The notes: generated by a model from the sequence alone, not told the origin. Counted from the first letter of the stretch, positions 10,397 through 22,479 are shown. The stretch: DNA of 64,000 bases from Bisporella sp. PMI_857 (GCA_021307315.1 JAJSPD010000014.1:496001-560000), one strand, 5' to 3'. Numbers and translations are program-made.

Positions 10397-10813
10397 ACAA
10401 TGGAAGCTCATTCTCTATAAATTTCTCATATCTCTCCGTTCGTTCAAGCCCATCACGCAATCATGATCACCACGAAGCACCAAAACAGGTACGTTTCCTG
10501 GCCCTACTACTAACCGTTCACAGGATATTATTACAAATACCGATCAAAAAGAAGAAGAAGAAAAGCAGGTGAGCTCCCCAACCCGTTTCATTAGTAACAG
10601 CTTACAGGAAGTACTAATTCAGAGAAATTCGGAATACAATGCAAGCCCCAGTCCCCTTTCAACTAATAGCTTACAGGTATACAAACATCACAAAAAAAGG
10701 CAGGCACCCCTTCCCACACAGCTAACAGCGCACAAGGATCTAACCACAGCGCAAACCTCAAGTCGAAGGTAAGTCTCCCATCCACTTCTCAGCTAACATT
10801 GGATAGGGCATGA
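10397..10813 (+). CDS. Candidate micro-exon gene (partial, 5' end unresolved)
   Basis: A run of short exons separated by very short introns gives one continuous frame. Exons: about 10397-10488, 10524-10568 (45 nt), 10608-10640 (33), 10677-10703 (27), 10737-10768 (32) and 10807-10813, where TGA closes the frame. Introns are 35, 39, 36, 33 and 38 nt, each with a CTAAC/CTAAT/GTAAC-like branch and an AG. Donors are GTACGT, GTGAGC, GCAAGC, GCACCC (weak) and GTAAGT. The three middle exons are phase-symmetric. The encoded peptide is charged, with acidic (QKEEEEKQ) and dibasic (HHKKRQ, SSRRA) stretches. I do not recognise it and cannot place the start codon. It could be a chance arrangement or a decayed gene, but the regularity is striking. 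Confidence 0.4.
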
Positions 10814-11528
10814 TACCACAGAGCCAGAAGCCGTGTGCTGGGACTGCATCTCACACACAACCACTTTTATTATTCAGATTAATTGGATATTGATGACACT
10901 TAAGCTCTAGCCACTAGTCCAGTAGTGTATAATGTAGTTATTGTAGGCAAATTTTCAAGTTATCTCATTTTACCCAAAGCATCAAGCCTAACAAGTGATG
11001 AATTATCAAGATGCAAGCACTAAAAAGAAGGAGGCCGAACGTGAGAATGTCATTCTGATACAAACAGAACCCAGAGAATAAAGTAAGAAAAATCACCGAA
11101 CGCCATAACTCCGACTTGTAAGATAGAAAGAATAAAGTGAGCCATGCGATGCGAAGAAATTACAATGTTGCTCCTGCAATCAAGGCTCCATCTTTATCGC
11201 CATCCTATTCTTGCAAAATATAGTATTAGATTGACGAGATGTTTGGTGCATGAGCCATTTGAGACTTCAGGAGCTGATAGCTTAAGAAATCACAGACTTA
11301 TGATAGTAATTTGGCGAGATTCTTTGTTGTCGCATCACGACCACTGAACCGCTACAACCAAGGTGCTGGGATATATACACATCAGATGATAAGATGGCCG
11401 TTGCTCATGGTTCCCTGTTAGAGAGACAATATCCAAGGCTAGCACCATACACGTGTTAATTAACTGCTCCCACCAAGTCCAACTACCGGTTCCTCTTCCC
11501 GAGATAAATTAGGTTCAAACTGTAAAAT
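10814..11528. other. Intergenic, no gene seen
   Basis: AT-rich sequence between the micro-exon locus and the DUF1996 gene; no supported coding region. Confidence 0.5.
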
Positions 11529-12710
11529 CTACGAATACGTAACCTCATGTCCTCCTGGAAGCTTTTCAAACCCTACATAGGTGAAAAATACAAGGTCAGC
11601 AAAGTACGAACGATAATGGAAAAGCTCCGATACACGGTGGAAGAAAATAATAAATGGGTCTTCAACTTACATCCATCAATATCCTCGTCCACCACCACCG
11701 CTTGCGCACATTTACTCATGTCAGCAATAGACTGGGTCTTCGCACCTGCGCAATTAACATAGCACTCCGTATCCAAAATCTTCTGGAGCGAGTCGTCCTT
11801 CCAGCCAAACACGTAGTCAGCATGATTCGCGTACCCGGTGCCGTCGCCGAAACTCCAAACGAACGGCTGGCCGCCATCTTCCGGCCAGTCCTCCTTGTTA
11901 TTGAACCGCTTCGTGTCCCAGATGACCTCGAACATGACCTGCGAGACGCGCACGGGATGCGAGGCGGGGCATGGACCCCCGGACTCGAAGGTTCCGGTCT
12001 CGGGATACGACATGTGCGCCATGTGGTCCGGGGAGTCGAGGTTCACGCCGTCCCAGCAGTTGGGGAAGCGCACCGAGGTCATGATGCCTTCCTTGCAGAC
12101 GCGAGACGGGAATGCCATGGTCTCGGGCTCCCGCGTGCCGAAAGTGTCGAGGCAGGTGTATGTTAGCTGACGAAAGCGAGCGGCTTCCGAGAGGCTACGA
12201 GCGTTAACATCGCCGATGAACATCCGGAATCCCTTTTTCGGTATCAGCATTCTGCCGTGTATCGGATTCGTTTTCTGGGTGAGGAGGGTGACTTACTGGT
12301 TGGAAAGCTTTGACCTTGGACTTTTGCGCAGTATCGTAAAGTGGGTCTTGCATGTAATACACGGTCATTCCCCCTCCAGCAGCACCTTCGAAAAAGACAT
12401 TCGGGAGCTGTGGGACACGATGATATGTTCCGTTTCTGGCGCGGAAGTAGAGGACCGCGGTCCAATAGTTGGAGAAGTCTTCGCTAAATTGACACGTTGT
12501 ACATGTTGATTCGCCAGGCATGTCTTTTGCGTAGTCCATTGTTGCATTGAACGAGTTACCGCCGACGATTTGGTGGACATGAGGTGACGGAATTTGACCT
12601 GGGGTGACCAAAGGGTCGAGTCTCTGGGTAACGAGCTGAGAACATTGGAAGCGGACTAGGGCATAACTGAAGCTAGGAAGCCCCAGAATGAGAAGCGTGT
12701 TCCACTTCAT
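11529..12710 (-). CDS. Secreted DUF1996-domain protein
   Basis: Exons (minus) 12710-12297, 12232-11671 and 11572-11529 join in phase to 339 aa. A signal peptide (about 1-17, ending SYA) precedes the DUF1996 domain, with its hallmark beginning LDPLVTPGQIPSPHVHQIVGGN and the later CWDGVNLDSPDHMAHM block. The ending FEKLPGGHEVTYS comes from the last, 44-nt exon and matches the family. The domain is widespread in secreted fungal proteins, often beside WSC or CBM modules; its activity is unknown. This copy has the domain alone, without WSC. Several paired cysteines fit an extracellular location. Confidence 0.9.
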
Positions 12711-13554
12711 TATCGATTTCAGACTTGTATTTTTTTAGTGTGCGCTTCAGACGTGATAATGAAGCAACAGATGTAGGTACAAGTACCATTGAGAACCTCG
12801 ACAAGATGTTGGAAAGATTGAGGAGAGTCGCCGCTCGAAGGCTGAATTGACGGCTCGGTCCGAAGTTTGAGTACTTCATATGGAGCCTCCTATGGTATGG
12901 CTTCTAATTATCGATCGTATATTGGACAAGATCGGAAAAGAGCCACCGGAAAGACATCGCTCATTCTCTTCTTCCGCACCGCTTCCAGGGAGGAGTGTAG
13001 ATGTCCTTTAGCGAGAACGATAGGAGTTGCATTAACCCCGCTATTCAGGGGCGAAATCGCCTTAGCGAGAATGACAAGCATGGTTATAGTCTTTGGGTAA
13101 ATACATTCATAAAATGTAATAAACGGCAGTTGTAGCAAAGGAACTCGCAACAATGTATATTGAACGTAGATCACAAGTATAATGACTGTTGTTGAGTACA
13201 TCAAGAGTTCACGAGGAGAACCATCGAACTGCCGAATGCAAAGGATCCCTGTGGTTTCATCCAGGGCTCTTGGATTGCTCGTCATGTATATCTTTCTCGA
13301 CTCGGCGACTCTCGCTCATCCATATGCCCGTCGTCTGTTATCATAAAGATACCAAGCTACATCAATTAGTGCGAAGCATGTCTACCAAGATCTTTTATTA
13401 AGCATCTCGTATATAAAAGGACATTAAATCAGAGACCGGTGCGGAGATCGGAATATCGTTCCCGGATAGAGATCATATAAAATATCCATCACCCTAAAAT
13501 CTTCACTTTAATGTTGAAAACACAGCACTTTACCACCAGAATATTAATACGAAA
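12711..13554. other. Divergent intergenic region
   Basis: Shared 5' region between the DUF1996 gene (minus) and the small secreted protein (plus). The 125-aa open frame on the minus strand at 12908-13285 lacks any family feature. No gene supported. Confidence 0.5.
13410..13419 (+). promoter_or_regulatory. TATA box of small secreted protein gene
   Basis: TATATAAAAG sits about 145 bp upstream of the ATG at 13555. Strong TATA boxes are common in highly induced secreted-protein genes of fungi. Confidence 0.5.
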
Positions 13555-13936
13555 ATGCGCGTTTTTCTCGCTCTTTCTTTCTTCTTGTGGGGCATGAACG
13601 CCCAGTTAGCAGACCCATGCCCCAAGGACGAATATGCATGTTTGGATGTGATAGATTCCAGCTTGTGTCTGTCGTCAAATGCTGCTGCGGGGAATGCAAC
13701 AATTCTGGCCAAGTGTGTGAGCTATGAAGGCGCCGCGAGTGACTTACCAGGATCTGTCAAGGTACGCCTACCATCTATTTTCTAATGAATTTGACAGTGT
13801 TCAGCGGGAAGATATCTGGTGTCCGGGATATTCAAGCTAATGTGCTTTCGTGATATAGCTTTGTCGGTGTGCAGGGTGTCATTCAGAGACTGTGAATGCG
13901 GTGATTAGGAGGCTGTTTCCACCGCCTTGTGGCTAG
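13555..13936 (+). CDS. Small secreted cysteine-rich protein (effector-like candidate)
   Basis: Exons 13555-13761 and 13859-13936 join in phase (GTACGC donor, TATAG acceptor) to 94 aa. A signal peptide covers about residues 1-18. The mature part of about 76 residues has eight cysteines (PCPKDEYAC, LCL, KCV, LCRCAGC, PPCG), suggesting four disulfides. The order of cysteines does not fit the hydrophobin C-CC-C-C-CC-C pattern. I recall similar short proteins from plant-associated ascomycetes, but the role is unknown; effector status is an inference from size, secretion and cysteine content. A strong TATA box lies upstream. Confidence 0.72.
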
Positions 13937-14629
13937 ATGTTGGGTCTTCCTTCAAGAGGAATGATATTCATAAGCCTTTACCTTGTGTTCTAGTAGATGA
14001 TTAGATGGCAAACAAGGATGGAGGTTCGGAGTACCTTGTACAAATCAACTGTATGCTGAGATAACTTTCGCTACAAGTATTGGACCAGTTAGACCAAACT
14101 GCGACGATAAATGTACAATTATGCAGCCCATCTAACCTCATTTTGACGATATGAGCTCTCAGCTGTTTTGTAAGTTCTTCAAAGTGGAAAGAACTAATGA
14201 TAATTCAACATGTGGGCTAATAACTCCGCAAACTGCACCTGTCCTACCTGGGAAGGATCGATGTCACGTGTTCTGCGCATAAATCTCGTGTAATATAAGA
14301 AGAGCTTGTAACGGGCTGTTAATTCGTGATTACGAAGGAGAACCCTACCATTAAGTTCTTAATCACGTAACTACTTGTCTACTCCGATGTTGAACGCATC
14401 TGTTCTGGTCACTAGTGCAACATCTCGACGTTGAACAATGTTATCACAGATCACGCCTTAAGAAAAATTTCAAGCTAGTGACCGTTACTATGCAGGAGCA
14501 GGGTCACCAGGTAGGACCCGACCGCCGTCTTGAGCCGTCGAGATTGAATTTGCTTCTCAACTTCACATGGTCCTCAGACTTTGATGAAAATCACAAGTTT
14601 TCATGAAAACGCGGCATTGTTAGATTGCC
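13937..14629. other. Intergenic, no gene seen
   Basis: 3' flank of the small secreted protein gene and 5' flank of the dioxygenase. No supported coding region. Confidence 0.55.
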
Positions 14630-15742
14630 ATGGAATCTCTGCCAATAATTGACCTCTCAAGATGGACTTCAAGTACTTCGGGGGCGATAGATCGCCAAGC
14701 TGTGGCACAAGAGCTTGTGCAAGCTTGTCACGAGACCGGTTTTGTGTACATCACCAACCATGGAATCTCAAAAGGGGTTCTGGACCAAGCCTTCGAATTC
14801 TCTAAGGCTTTCTTTGGGCTCAGTAAAGAAGAGAAGATGAAGGCAAGGAATGTGGCAGGGTCGAAGGCATTTCGAGGGTATTCCTGGCCGGGAAATGAGA
14901 AAACTTCTTCTTTGCCTAAGCACCCGGCGGCCGGGAAAGCCAGAGATGAGTCTTCTGATCTAGCAATCAATCTTACCGTGGCTTTCCTTCCCTTTCTTCT
15001 GTGGAAGTTCTGACATCAATGCAGGAGTCCTATAGCTTTGGTAGTGACCTTGATCCTCATGACGAAAATGTGTGGCTTCCCGACTCTGTTCTCCCAGGTT
15101 TTCGAGAGCTGATCACACGATTCTATAATGAATGTTGGGCGACCGCACAAGAGATCCTTAAAGTTCTTGCAGTCGGTCTTGGGCTCGAGGACGAGGAGTA
15201 CTTGCTACGCTTCCACTCTGGCCATGAAAATGAAGTTAGTCTTCGATATTACCCTCCAGTGCCTGAGTCTGTCATCTTGCGTGAGAAGATGAAGCGCCTG
15301 GGGTCACACACAGACTTTGGCTCGTTCACTCTGCTATTCCAAGATGATTGTGGAGGCTTGGAAGTCCAGAAGGCCGGCGCGCTGGGAGAATTCATCGCTG
15401 CTCCACCGATTGAAGGAGCACTGCTAATGAATATTGGCGATATCCTGATGCGATGGAGTAACGGTATAACCCCCAATCTCCCTTCTACTTCCAGAATTTG
15501 GTGCTGAAGCCTTAGATTATCTCGTTTCCACAATTCATCGCGTGCACTTGCCACCGCTTCGAGATCGGTACTCTGGGAAAGAGGGAATGACCAGGGCTCG
15601 ATACTCAATCCCGTACTTCGTGGATCCGAGGAGAGACACGAACGTGGAATGTCTTCCAATCTCTCACGGGCCAGCCAAGTATAAGCCGGTTACATATAGG
15701 CAGTATTTCGAAGAACGCGTCAGCGAGATCTTTGAGACGTGA
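14630..15742 (+). CDS. 2-oxoglutarate/Fe(II)-dependent dioxygenase (isopenicillin-N-synthase-like)
   Basis: Exons 14630-14977, 15025-15463 and 15495-15742 join in phase to 344 aa, a normal length. The N-terminal DIOX_N region begins LPIIDLSRW and holds the VYITNHGIS block. The C-terminal jelly roll has the iron ligands HTD (H211, D213) and H277 (STIHRV), and the 2-oxoglutarate-binding R298-x-S300 (ARYSIP). Intron 2 is only 31 bp (15464-15494). Such enzymes hydroxylate, desaturate or cyclise small molecules, often in secondary metabolism or detoxification. The substrate is unknown. It lies between two secreted-protein genes and no obvious backbone synthase is in the window. Confidence 0.87.
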
Positions 15743-16692
15743 CTATACTGCGGCTGTTAGTGCTGTGGAGTCACCAGATGAGAGGTCACGATTCCATTTG
15801 AATAGAGGTCTTTGTAAGAGTACAAACGAAAGAACAATTGAATTTCCGGATAACTGACCGAGAAGTCTTTGAAGCTTCCCAAACTTCATGAGCACTGTTG
15901 ATCACATGAGTATATACAAAGTGCCTTTTCATTGAGACTGTCTAGCTTTGTGAAGTCCCCGAAATATTGACGACAAATATTCCTTGTAGCCAAGACAGGG
16001 GGTTAGGGATTCCATGGAAGGAAACCACATGTCCAGATTGGGAAAGCAGGGGTAGAAGAGCAAACGGAAGGAAGCCTCCAATTTCCCAAAACAGAAGGCT
16101 CCAACATAACCTTATGTCAACTTCATCTTTAAATTCTTCCTAAACGAGGCGTATTTCTAAATCATTTTGGAGATTGGAAGAACATTAAAGGATAATTCAT
16201 TTGGTTCGTGCATTAACCACGGATGCAACAAACGGAAAACGTTTACAACAAAAGCTTTGCGCCACTCCAAAGTCCCCAAGGGCCTCGGTCGCAGGAGCGG
16301 TCGTATCAACTACAATGCAACATACATTAGACGTCATGGTTCGAATCATTGCGGACTTTGAGAATCGCGAATGTAATCTTGCTGTCAACACAAACCTGAC
16401 AGGCAGGCACTTTCGAAGACATGAAATGCGGTGTATTAACACCTTCTATCTTGCTTTTCAAGATAAACAGCATTGACTGCGGTATTGATGGGTGGAGGTG
16501 GCAAACATGAAACCTAATTAATCTCGGCGACGCCGCAGACAAGTTTTCCCATCATGGTGTTGCAGAGGAACGACCCATACCGAAGCTGAGTCCTAAATCA
16601 GGTAACAAACAACAGCATGAAAACGAACCAATGGAAGACATAAGGTATAGACAAATGGATTCATTATGTTATATTAGTATTAATAGATCCTT
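15743..16692. other. Convergent intergenic region
   Basis: Between the dioxygenase (plus) and tyrosinase (minus) 3' ends. No supported coding region. Confidence 0.55.
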
Positions 16693-17856
16693 CTAATAGT
16701 TGTAACGGTAGCAAAACGATGTGCCTCCAATATTTACGCCTCCCATGGTATCAAGGATATCGCGTACCCTCACATTTGGTCGGATATCGCCCATATAGAT
16801 CATGGTATCCATAGTCAAAGCTACACCATTGCGGTCAACACCATTGATGGTAGTTGTCCGGGTACCAACATCGCCGTTTTGCCAGATACGGAAGGCGTGG
16901 TCGATAAAGCTGTGGTGCATCCAGAAGATGGGGTCACTGGGGCTTGCAGAAACGTCAGACATGAGGCTACCGATGCCATTATGTCCGAAGGCGTGGAAAC
17001 TATAATTTTGTTAGGACGTCGTCATTTATCTACATTAGGAAGTAACTTACCCTCCCTCGTTGCAGCTCGCCATATCAGCGTAATTGGTTCTAGAGTTGCA
17101 AAGGTTGACGTAGCCCGAATTGCACTGGGAAGTCAGAGACTCATCGACCGTGCGCGTCAAGCAATGAGGAGTGTTGCTTGTGCCAGGGCCAATATTGCAA
17201 GTGAGCCCGGCAAAGGCACCGCTTACGATACAATTGGGAGCTGATGGAAGGTGGCCGAAGTAGCGGTTGTCGGTAAACATATCGCTCTGTGCGAACCTGC
17301 CAGCATCGAGAGTCTCATCCCACCATGGCAAGGGGCGGGTGAAGCCACATTCAGCACGTAGGACTTGCTCAAACGTCCAAAGGTAATATCGATGCCAGAG
17401 AAGAAACTTGGCGTTGCCATGGATGTTTGGCATGTTCAATTGATGAAGGCGCACAAAATCCTCATATCTATTGGTCGCAGGCGGGAACTTTCCTGATGGT
17501 GGTCGACCAATCAAGCATTTGATGGCATTAACGAAGGCGAGACGATCCGCAGCTGGGTATGAGCGCCATTCGATACGATAATTTGGGTTTGCATTGCATT
17601 CTGGTGTCGCTAGTGTCGAGACACTGTCACCGGCGGCCATCAAACTCATGACCTTGCCCTGGCTCTGTGTTGTTGAGTTGTTTTCAACAGCGCTGGAACT
17701 TTGCTTCAAATCCTTGCCAGCCTTGGCATCCTCGAAAGAAATGGGTTTGAACGTAGGAATTGCGGAGAGGTCAACGGCGGGTGCTGGTGCTTTGGGGACT
17801 GTTGCCGCAGTGGCGACTGCGGCACCCAGCACGAAGAGAGAAAGAGAGTACCGCAT
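16693..17856 (-). CDS. Short secreted tyrosinase / catechol oxidase-like type 3 copper protein
   Basis: Exons (minus) 17856-17051 and 16999-16693 join in phase (51-bp intron) to 370 aa. Signal peptide at about 1-18. The dinuclear copper site looks complete: CuA histidines H138, H146 and H155 (LHQLNMPNIHGNAKFLLWHRY) and CuB histidines H271, H275 and H298 (FHAFGH and FWMHHSFIDH). The HHSFID pattern is the usual HHxxxD of CuB. There is no C-terminal lid domain as in long fungal tyrosinases, so this is the short secreted type. It should oxidise mono- or o-diphenols outside the cell; its exact substrate is unknown. Confidence 0.9.
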
Positions 17857-19797
17857 GGCGAAGGATGATTATAATTAATACTGTGAATTGGTGGGTGAGG
17901 TGATCGAACGAGTGAGATCAAGCTGCCCAACGCTCAAACACAAACTTACGGGTTGAGGTGCACTTCTTATAAAATGCCGTTTACCCTTGCCCTTCGCATC
18001 TTCCTTCTTTAGACTGTTGGGCTGGAGATCAGGCCTTTGGTGGGGACAAGTCCTTTCACCGTGGCTTGTTGTCGCCGAGCCGTCAGCCCCATGATACATG
18101 CCTATGGTGTGTCTGATAGGCTGTTCAGATCAGGGGGGAATTTTACAATACGAGATCGTCGCCCAGCGACCAGGAATATACGGTCTCGCTTAATTCTCTA
18201 CCGCTGTAAGGTTACTCTTTTGAGCATTGGGGAAATGAGGTTCTCCTGACCGGGACGGGCTTCAAAGCATGACTGCGCCAAACTCTTTTTCGATTACTGT
18301 ACATCATGCACTCTATTTTTGATTTATATATAGATTCTTCAAAACTGCGACTAGGTAAGGCCCACAATGCCGTAAAACATACGATCAACTTTTCATTATG
18401 TTGGCATAATAATGATGCTTGCGATGAACCTGCGGCTTGGCCTGACTTTCTTTGCTCATGATGGGACGGTGACATACTCATTAAGCAAGAAGGGCTATGC
18501 GGTCAATATTATGGCTGACTGCACGGGCAAAGGTCAATGCGGGCCGACCTATCGCAGTAAAAAATGATAGTAATACCCGGCGTCGCTCGACCTGGACTTG
18601 CAGCTCTTGTGGTCTCCTGATCAAGCTTATGCAATTGAAATCTTTTGCTGTTGTGCTTAGGGACGGGCAGATGAAAAAAAGGTGGTTGACATATGGTCAC
18701 CCACAGCATTTACGACGTTACCCCTCCTGTGCCGCACGAAATGCAAGCCAGCACCATAAACCGGGCCTTCTCCAAAGTCCTGGGTGGTCGATCAATCCAT
18801 CGGCATTGTCAGCAAGGACGAACCACGTTCGAAAGTTCTATTGATGTGCATGGTGATGAAATGTCGTGTGAACAGTGCTGTGAAAGATCTTAACACTCTC
18901 GTGTTTTTAGCACCCAAATTTCGCGCTACTCGGGAACGACGGCCTGGTAGGGGAAAACCCTTCTTCATGAATTTGATCCAAGCTGAGGGCCGTTCGTTTG
19001 GCGACGCTCTCAATTCCGTAGGTTCAACTACAGTCCCTCTATTCATTGACATTTTCAGAACATGGAAAAGTCGCGACGTGCAACATCGACTTTGAGCAAT
19101 ACACTAGCCCCTATTTTCCGAGCCGGGATCCGTCATACCCGACCCCGTCGGCTAAAGCTTAATTCAGTTCCCACCCGTTCGTAACACACAGCCACTGCCT
19201 ATGGGACATCAGACAGGTCAGACGCTTCATCGACACGAGATTTGCGGCGAGTGTAACATTTGGCTTCAACGACCTTGCAATTGATACTCGTCTCGGCGAA
19301 AGACTACTTACCTCGCTCATTACAGACACGAGGTTCGATATAAGCAATGACACGGCGCAAAACTTCACCCCACACCGAAAGTCCCTTACGAGAAAAGTTG
19401 TTTAGCCAAGCATCATCATCGTATGGCGAGACACCGATGTCTTGAACTGTGGGAAGCTGGAAGTTGGTTGGTCAATAAAAAGATAACAACAGCTTTACTT
19501 TCAGTTATTGTGTCCATGCGTGAATTGTTCCTAAAAGCTATGGAAGTAATGATCGAGCAGGGCCGGTGACGGCTGTCTCCGTTACCAAAAAAAATCTATG
19601 GAGCCGCATGAGCAGAAGCCTGAAGAAAGGGGTAAACGGTTGGCTTACGATGGAGCAAATCGAAGCACGAGTATTAAATTGTAGGTTGACTAGAAGGTAA
19701 GGAAGACCTGGCTGTCCACTCTAAGCCAATAGCAGCTAGGTAGTTCTTGCTTATCCTCAACCTCATTTGCTCTCCATCGACCCCAAGTCATGCCCGT
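17857..19797. other. Intergenic, mostly empty
   Basis: 5' flank of the tyrosinase gene, then nearly 2 kb without a supported gene. A stop-free, codon-like stretch on the minus strand near 19312-19455 ends at a good GTAAGT donor, but I could not build a consistent gene around it. Confidence 0.45.
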
Positions 19798-20555
19798 CTA
19801 AAGCCTCACGAGCGCTCTCCCTCCAAGCATTGCCGTCTTCAAATAATTAGCTTTCCCGGATAAGCCCAAGAAATTCCCGCCACCAATGTCAAACCGCTCT
19901 GCCACCCCATCTCCAGCCAGCTCAAGCCCATTCGACCCAGTGACACGCTCGAGGAAAGTGTTCTCTCTACCCTTCACGGAAATGGAAATTCTTTGATCCA
20001 GACGGAAGCTCCATGGATCGTGTACAGTCCATTCCGAACTTGGATCTCTCGGTTTTCCGCATGCCGCGCAGGTGTACGGGATCTGGTTGGAGTCGGTGGC
20101 ATAAAGGGGCGTGTAGCGGCTTGTATTTGCAGACAGGTTTGCTCCTCTGTTCCCAGTGCCCACGATTACAACTATTACAGCCCTGATACGGCTTCTCGAA
20201 GAGTGGCGTCTTTGCATCCGTCGCCCGATATGTGTCCTTATGCACGTCAGAGACCGGCTGTATATCTACGGGCCAAGTGTCCCGCGGTAGCTGCTAGCTT
20301 TTATCAAGTCGACGTCGTTGGAGGGGGTGGTTGGATGGTAGATTTAATGGGCTCGAGCTGGTTGGTGAGATGCGATATATCCTTTGCACGATTGTAGACT
20401 CGGAAGTCTTGATTGGAGACATCCAAGTGAGATCGAGAGACGAACGGGGCTGGGTAGCTATCAAACCATGCCCGCACCAGAAGCCGACCGCTATCCAGAA
20501 TCTCTATACTAATTGATGTAGAAGCTGAAATCTTCGCTACGAGTAAGGATGACAA
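19798..20555 (-). CDS. Hypothetical protein, gene model unresolved
   Basis: Two minus-strand open frames may be exons of one gene. The upstream frame 20555-20304 begins MSSLLVAKISAS. The downstream frame ends at 19798 and has a C-terminal block (PYTCAACGKPRDPSSEW, then a glycine-rich region) that looks like real protein with a CxxC pair. The frames are out of phase, so an intron between about 20300 and 20130 is needed; I could not fix its boundaries. I do not recognise a family. It may be an uninteresting chance frame, hence low confidence. Confidence 0.3.
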
Positions 20556-21210
20556 TGGGGAGGTATTATGCTGTGGAGGGAATTGGCGCGCAACTATAAT
20601 ATGATGAGGAGATATGTACTGACAAAGCGTGAAGACAGTGATGTCGATTTATTCAGGGTCAAAGAGACGACGACAGTTCCAGGCTAGGAACAAGGAGTCT
20701 ACATCGCCGATTCACGAAGCATAGGTTTCGATGGCCACAAATAGATGAGAGCTTTCAATTTCGTGCGCATGTTTATGTTAAAAGTCGTCTCGATGTAAAG
20801 AGAAATGCTAATGAAAAACGGCGTAAGACAATTTCTAAAGTAGCAAGTGCAATATCATAATGTAAAAAGCGTTCCACCACCCTTTCACGGAGCATGTCCC
20901 TTTATCCCACTACGGCGTCTGGTGCCCCTGGCCCTTGGGCTAATCGCCTGCACCTGAGACAGTAGAGATCTTGCAATCAATAAATCAAAGAGGGGATGAC
21001 AAGGAGATAACAGAAACTAAATAGCGCCGAGGATTTGTATATGAATTGGTGCCTCTGGCTAAAGAGAAGCACTGGTAAAGGCAAACGGCCTGGAGGGAAC
21101 TCATTAGCACGTGATGCTCCCATGTGTTCTACAGAGTCGGCAGGGCTTACCTTTGACGGCGATAGATAGAAACGAACATTTTGTTCCTCAAAGCGTCGTG
21201 CGTTCGCTGC
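20556..21210. other. Intergenic, no gene seen
   Basis: No supported coding region on either strand. Confidence 0.5.
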
Positions 21211-22479
21211 CTAATACGTTTGCATGAGGACATTGCCACAATGATAGTGATTGTGCACCGTATTAGGAAAGTGACACTTGGAGACAGCTCGGAAGCTCGC
21301 GATATATCCGCCGTTGGGAGCATCGTTCTGAACGAGGTCGAGGGGGTTTCTTGGGCCAGAACAAAATGTGTTTGGTTCGATGGAAGGGCCTGGAGCAGGA
21401 TCGATGAAGGGGTTGGAGTGCCGAGTGGAGGGAGCCGTGAAACCGGTAAGTGGTTGATCGAATACGGTATCGTCTCCGGCGTTTTGATTATTCATTGTTG
21501 CGGATGAGTCCTGAGCGGTGGGAGCATTGAATATAGGACCCGGCATGTTCGAGGTAGGGACATACCGAGTGATTTGAGTGTTGGAGCCGGAATTAGGATA
21601 TGCCGTATTGAGTTCCTGGTTCATTATTCGAGTACCGGGGACGCTATAGTCGCGAATCATGCTGGGAGTAGTGGTGGCTATAGTAGCGGCGCGGGTGCGT
21701 CTTGTGTGCATGCATTTTGGGCGTAGGGATGGCGACTCGAGGGTCAAGGTTAGGCTATCTTCTTCTTTTGACTGATGCGAGAGAACAAGTATGCTTCGGT
21801 CCTTGAGCGTTGGTCGAGCGACGTTGTCTCGGAATGTACTGTTATTATCTGTTAGCCAATGAAGTTAATGAATAAGGAAGCTGCTCTATCCTCAATACAT
21901 AATTGGTGCTTACCTTGGAGGAGAGATGCCATGGTATTTCTTTTGGAATTGCGAGAGACGGACTTTCCGGTTCTCAACAGGTATCCCTCTCCACTCCTTC
22001 GCACAGCCAGAAATAAAGTAGGACTGTCGATACCAATTCTCCAGAGTATTCCATCCAATGGTCTGTTCATTGAGAACATACTTAGTAGCATTAATCAACA
22101 TGGAAAATGAAACCGGAGCCTCAATACGGTGTTTTAGCTCTCGAATCTGCTGATGCAACCTATGGCCCGGTGTATCAGGACACTTTCCACAAAGCTCGCA
22201 GCGATTACGCATCATGAATACCGTTTCCATTCTTTGCTGGCAACCCTCGAATGCTTGCGTGATATCGGCTTCCAGGTTGAATCTTGATAGCGGGCCTAGA
22301 TCTCCTAGCTTTGCCGGATCGCGGTACCAGGACATGAGAGACCAGAAGTAGGCTAATGGATCCTCATTTTTGCCACGTGCTCGATGAAGGCCAGGATCTG
22401 GAGGAAGAGGGTTCTTGAGAGGTTCTCTTCGCCAGTTGTCAGGGAGGATGGGTGGTGTTTTCAGAAAATAGAGAGACAT
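21211..22479 (-). CDS. Hypothetical protein with CxxC motif and disordered tail
   Basis: Exons (minus) 22479-21914 and 21838-21211 join in phase (donor GTAAGC, acceptor AACAG after a GCTAAC branch) to about 397 aa. The first half is compact and Trp/Arg-rich, with CELCGKCPD near residue 95 and a basic end (RLSQFQKKYHGISPP). The second half is Ser/Thr/Pro/Asn-rich and probably disordered. No signal peptide or membrane segment. A codon-like frame upstream (22675 to about 22490, basic N-terminus) may be an extra first exon joined by a weak donor. I do not recognise the family. Confidence 0.55.

Noticed and set aside
10384..10572. Unspliced 62-aa frame ending KKKKKKSR
   Set aside because: It reads through a well-formed 35-bp intron; the spliced frame is preferred.
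11654..12166. 170-aa plus-strand open frame over the DUF1996 gene
   Set aside because: Antisense shadow; the minus strand carries the conserved domain.
19312..19455. Stop-free codon-like stretch on the minus strand ending at a GTAAGT donor
   Set aside because: A possible first exon (MDTITE) and acceptor exist upstream, but no downstream exon fits in phase, and an in-frame TAG interrupts the later codon-like part. Not enough for a gene call.
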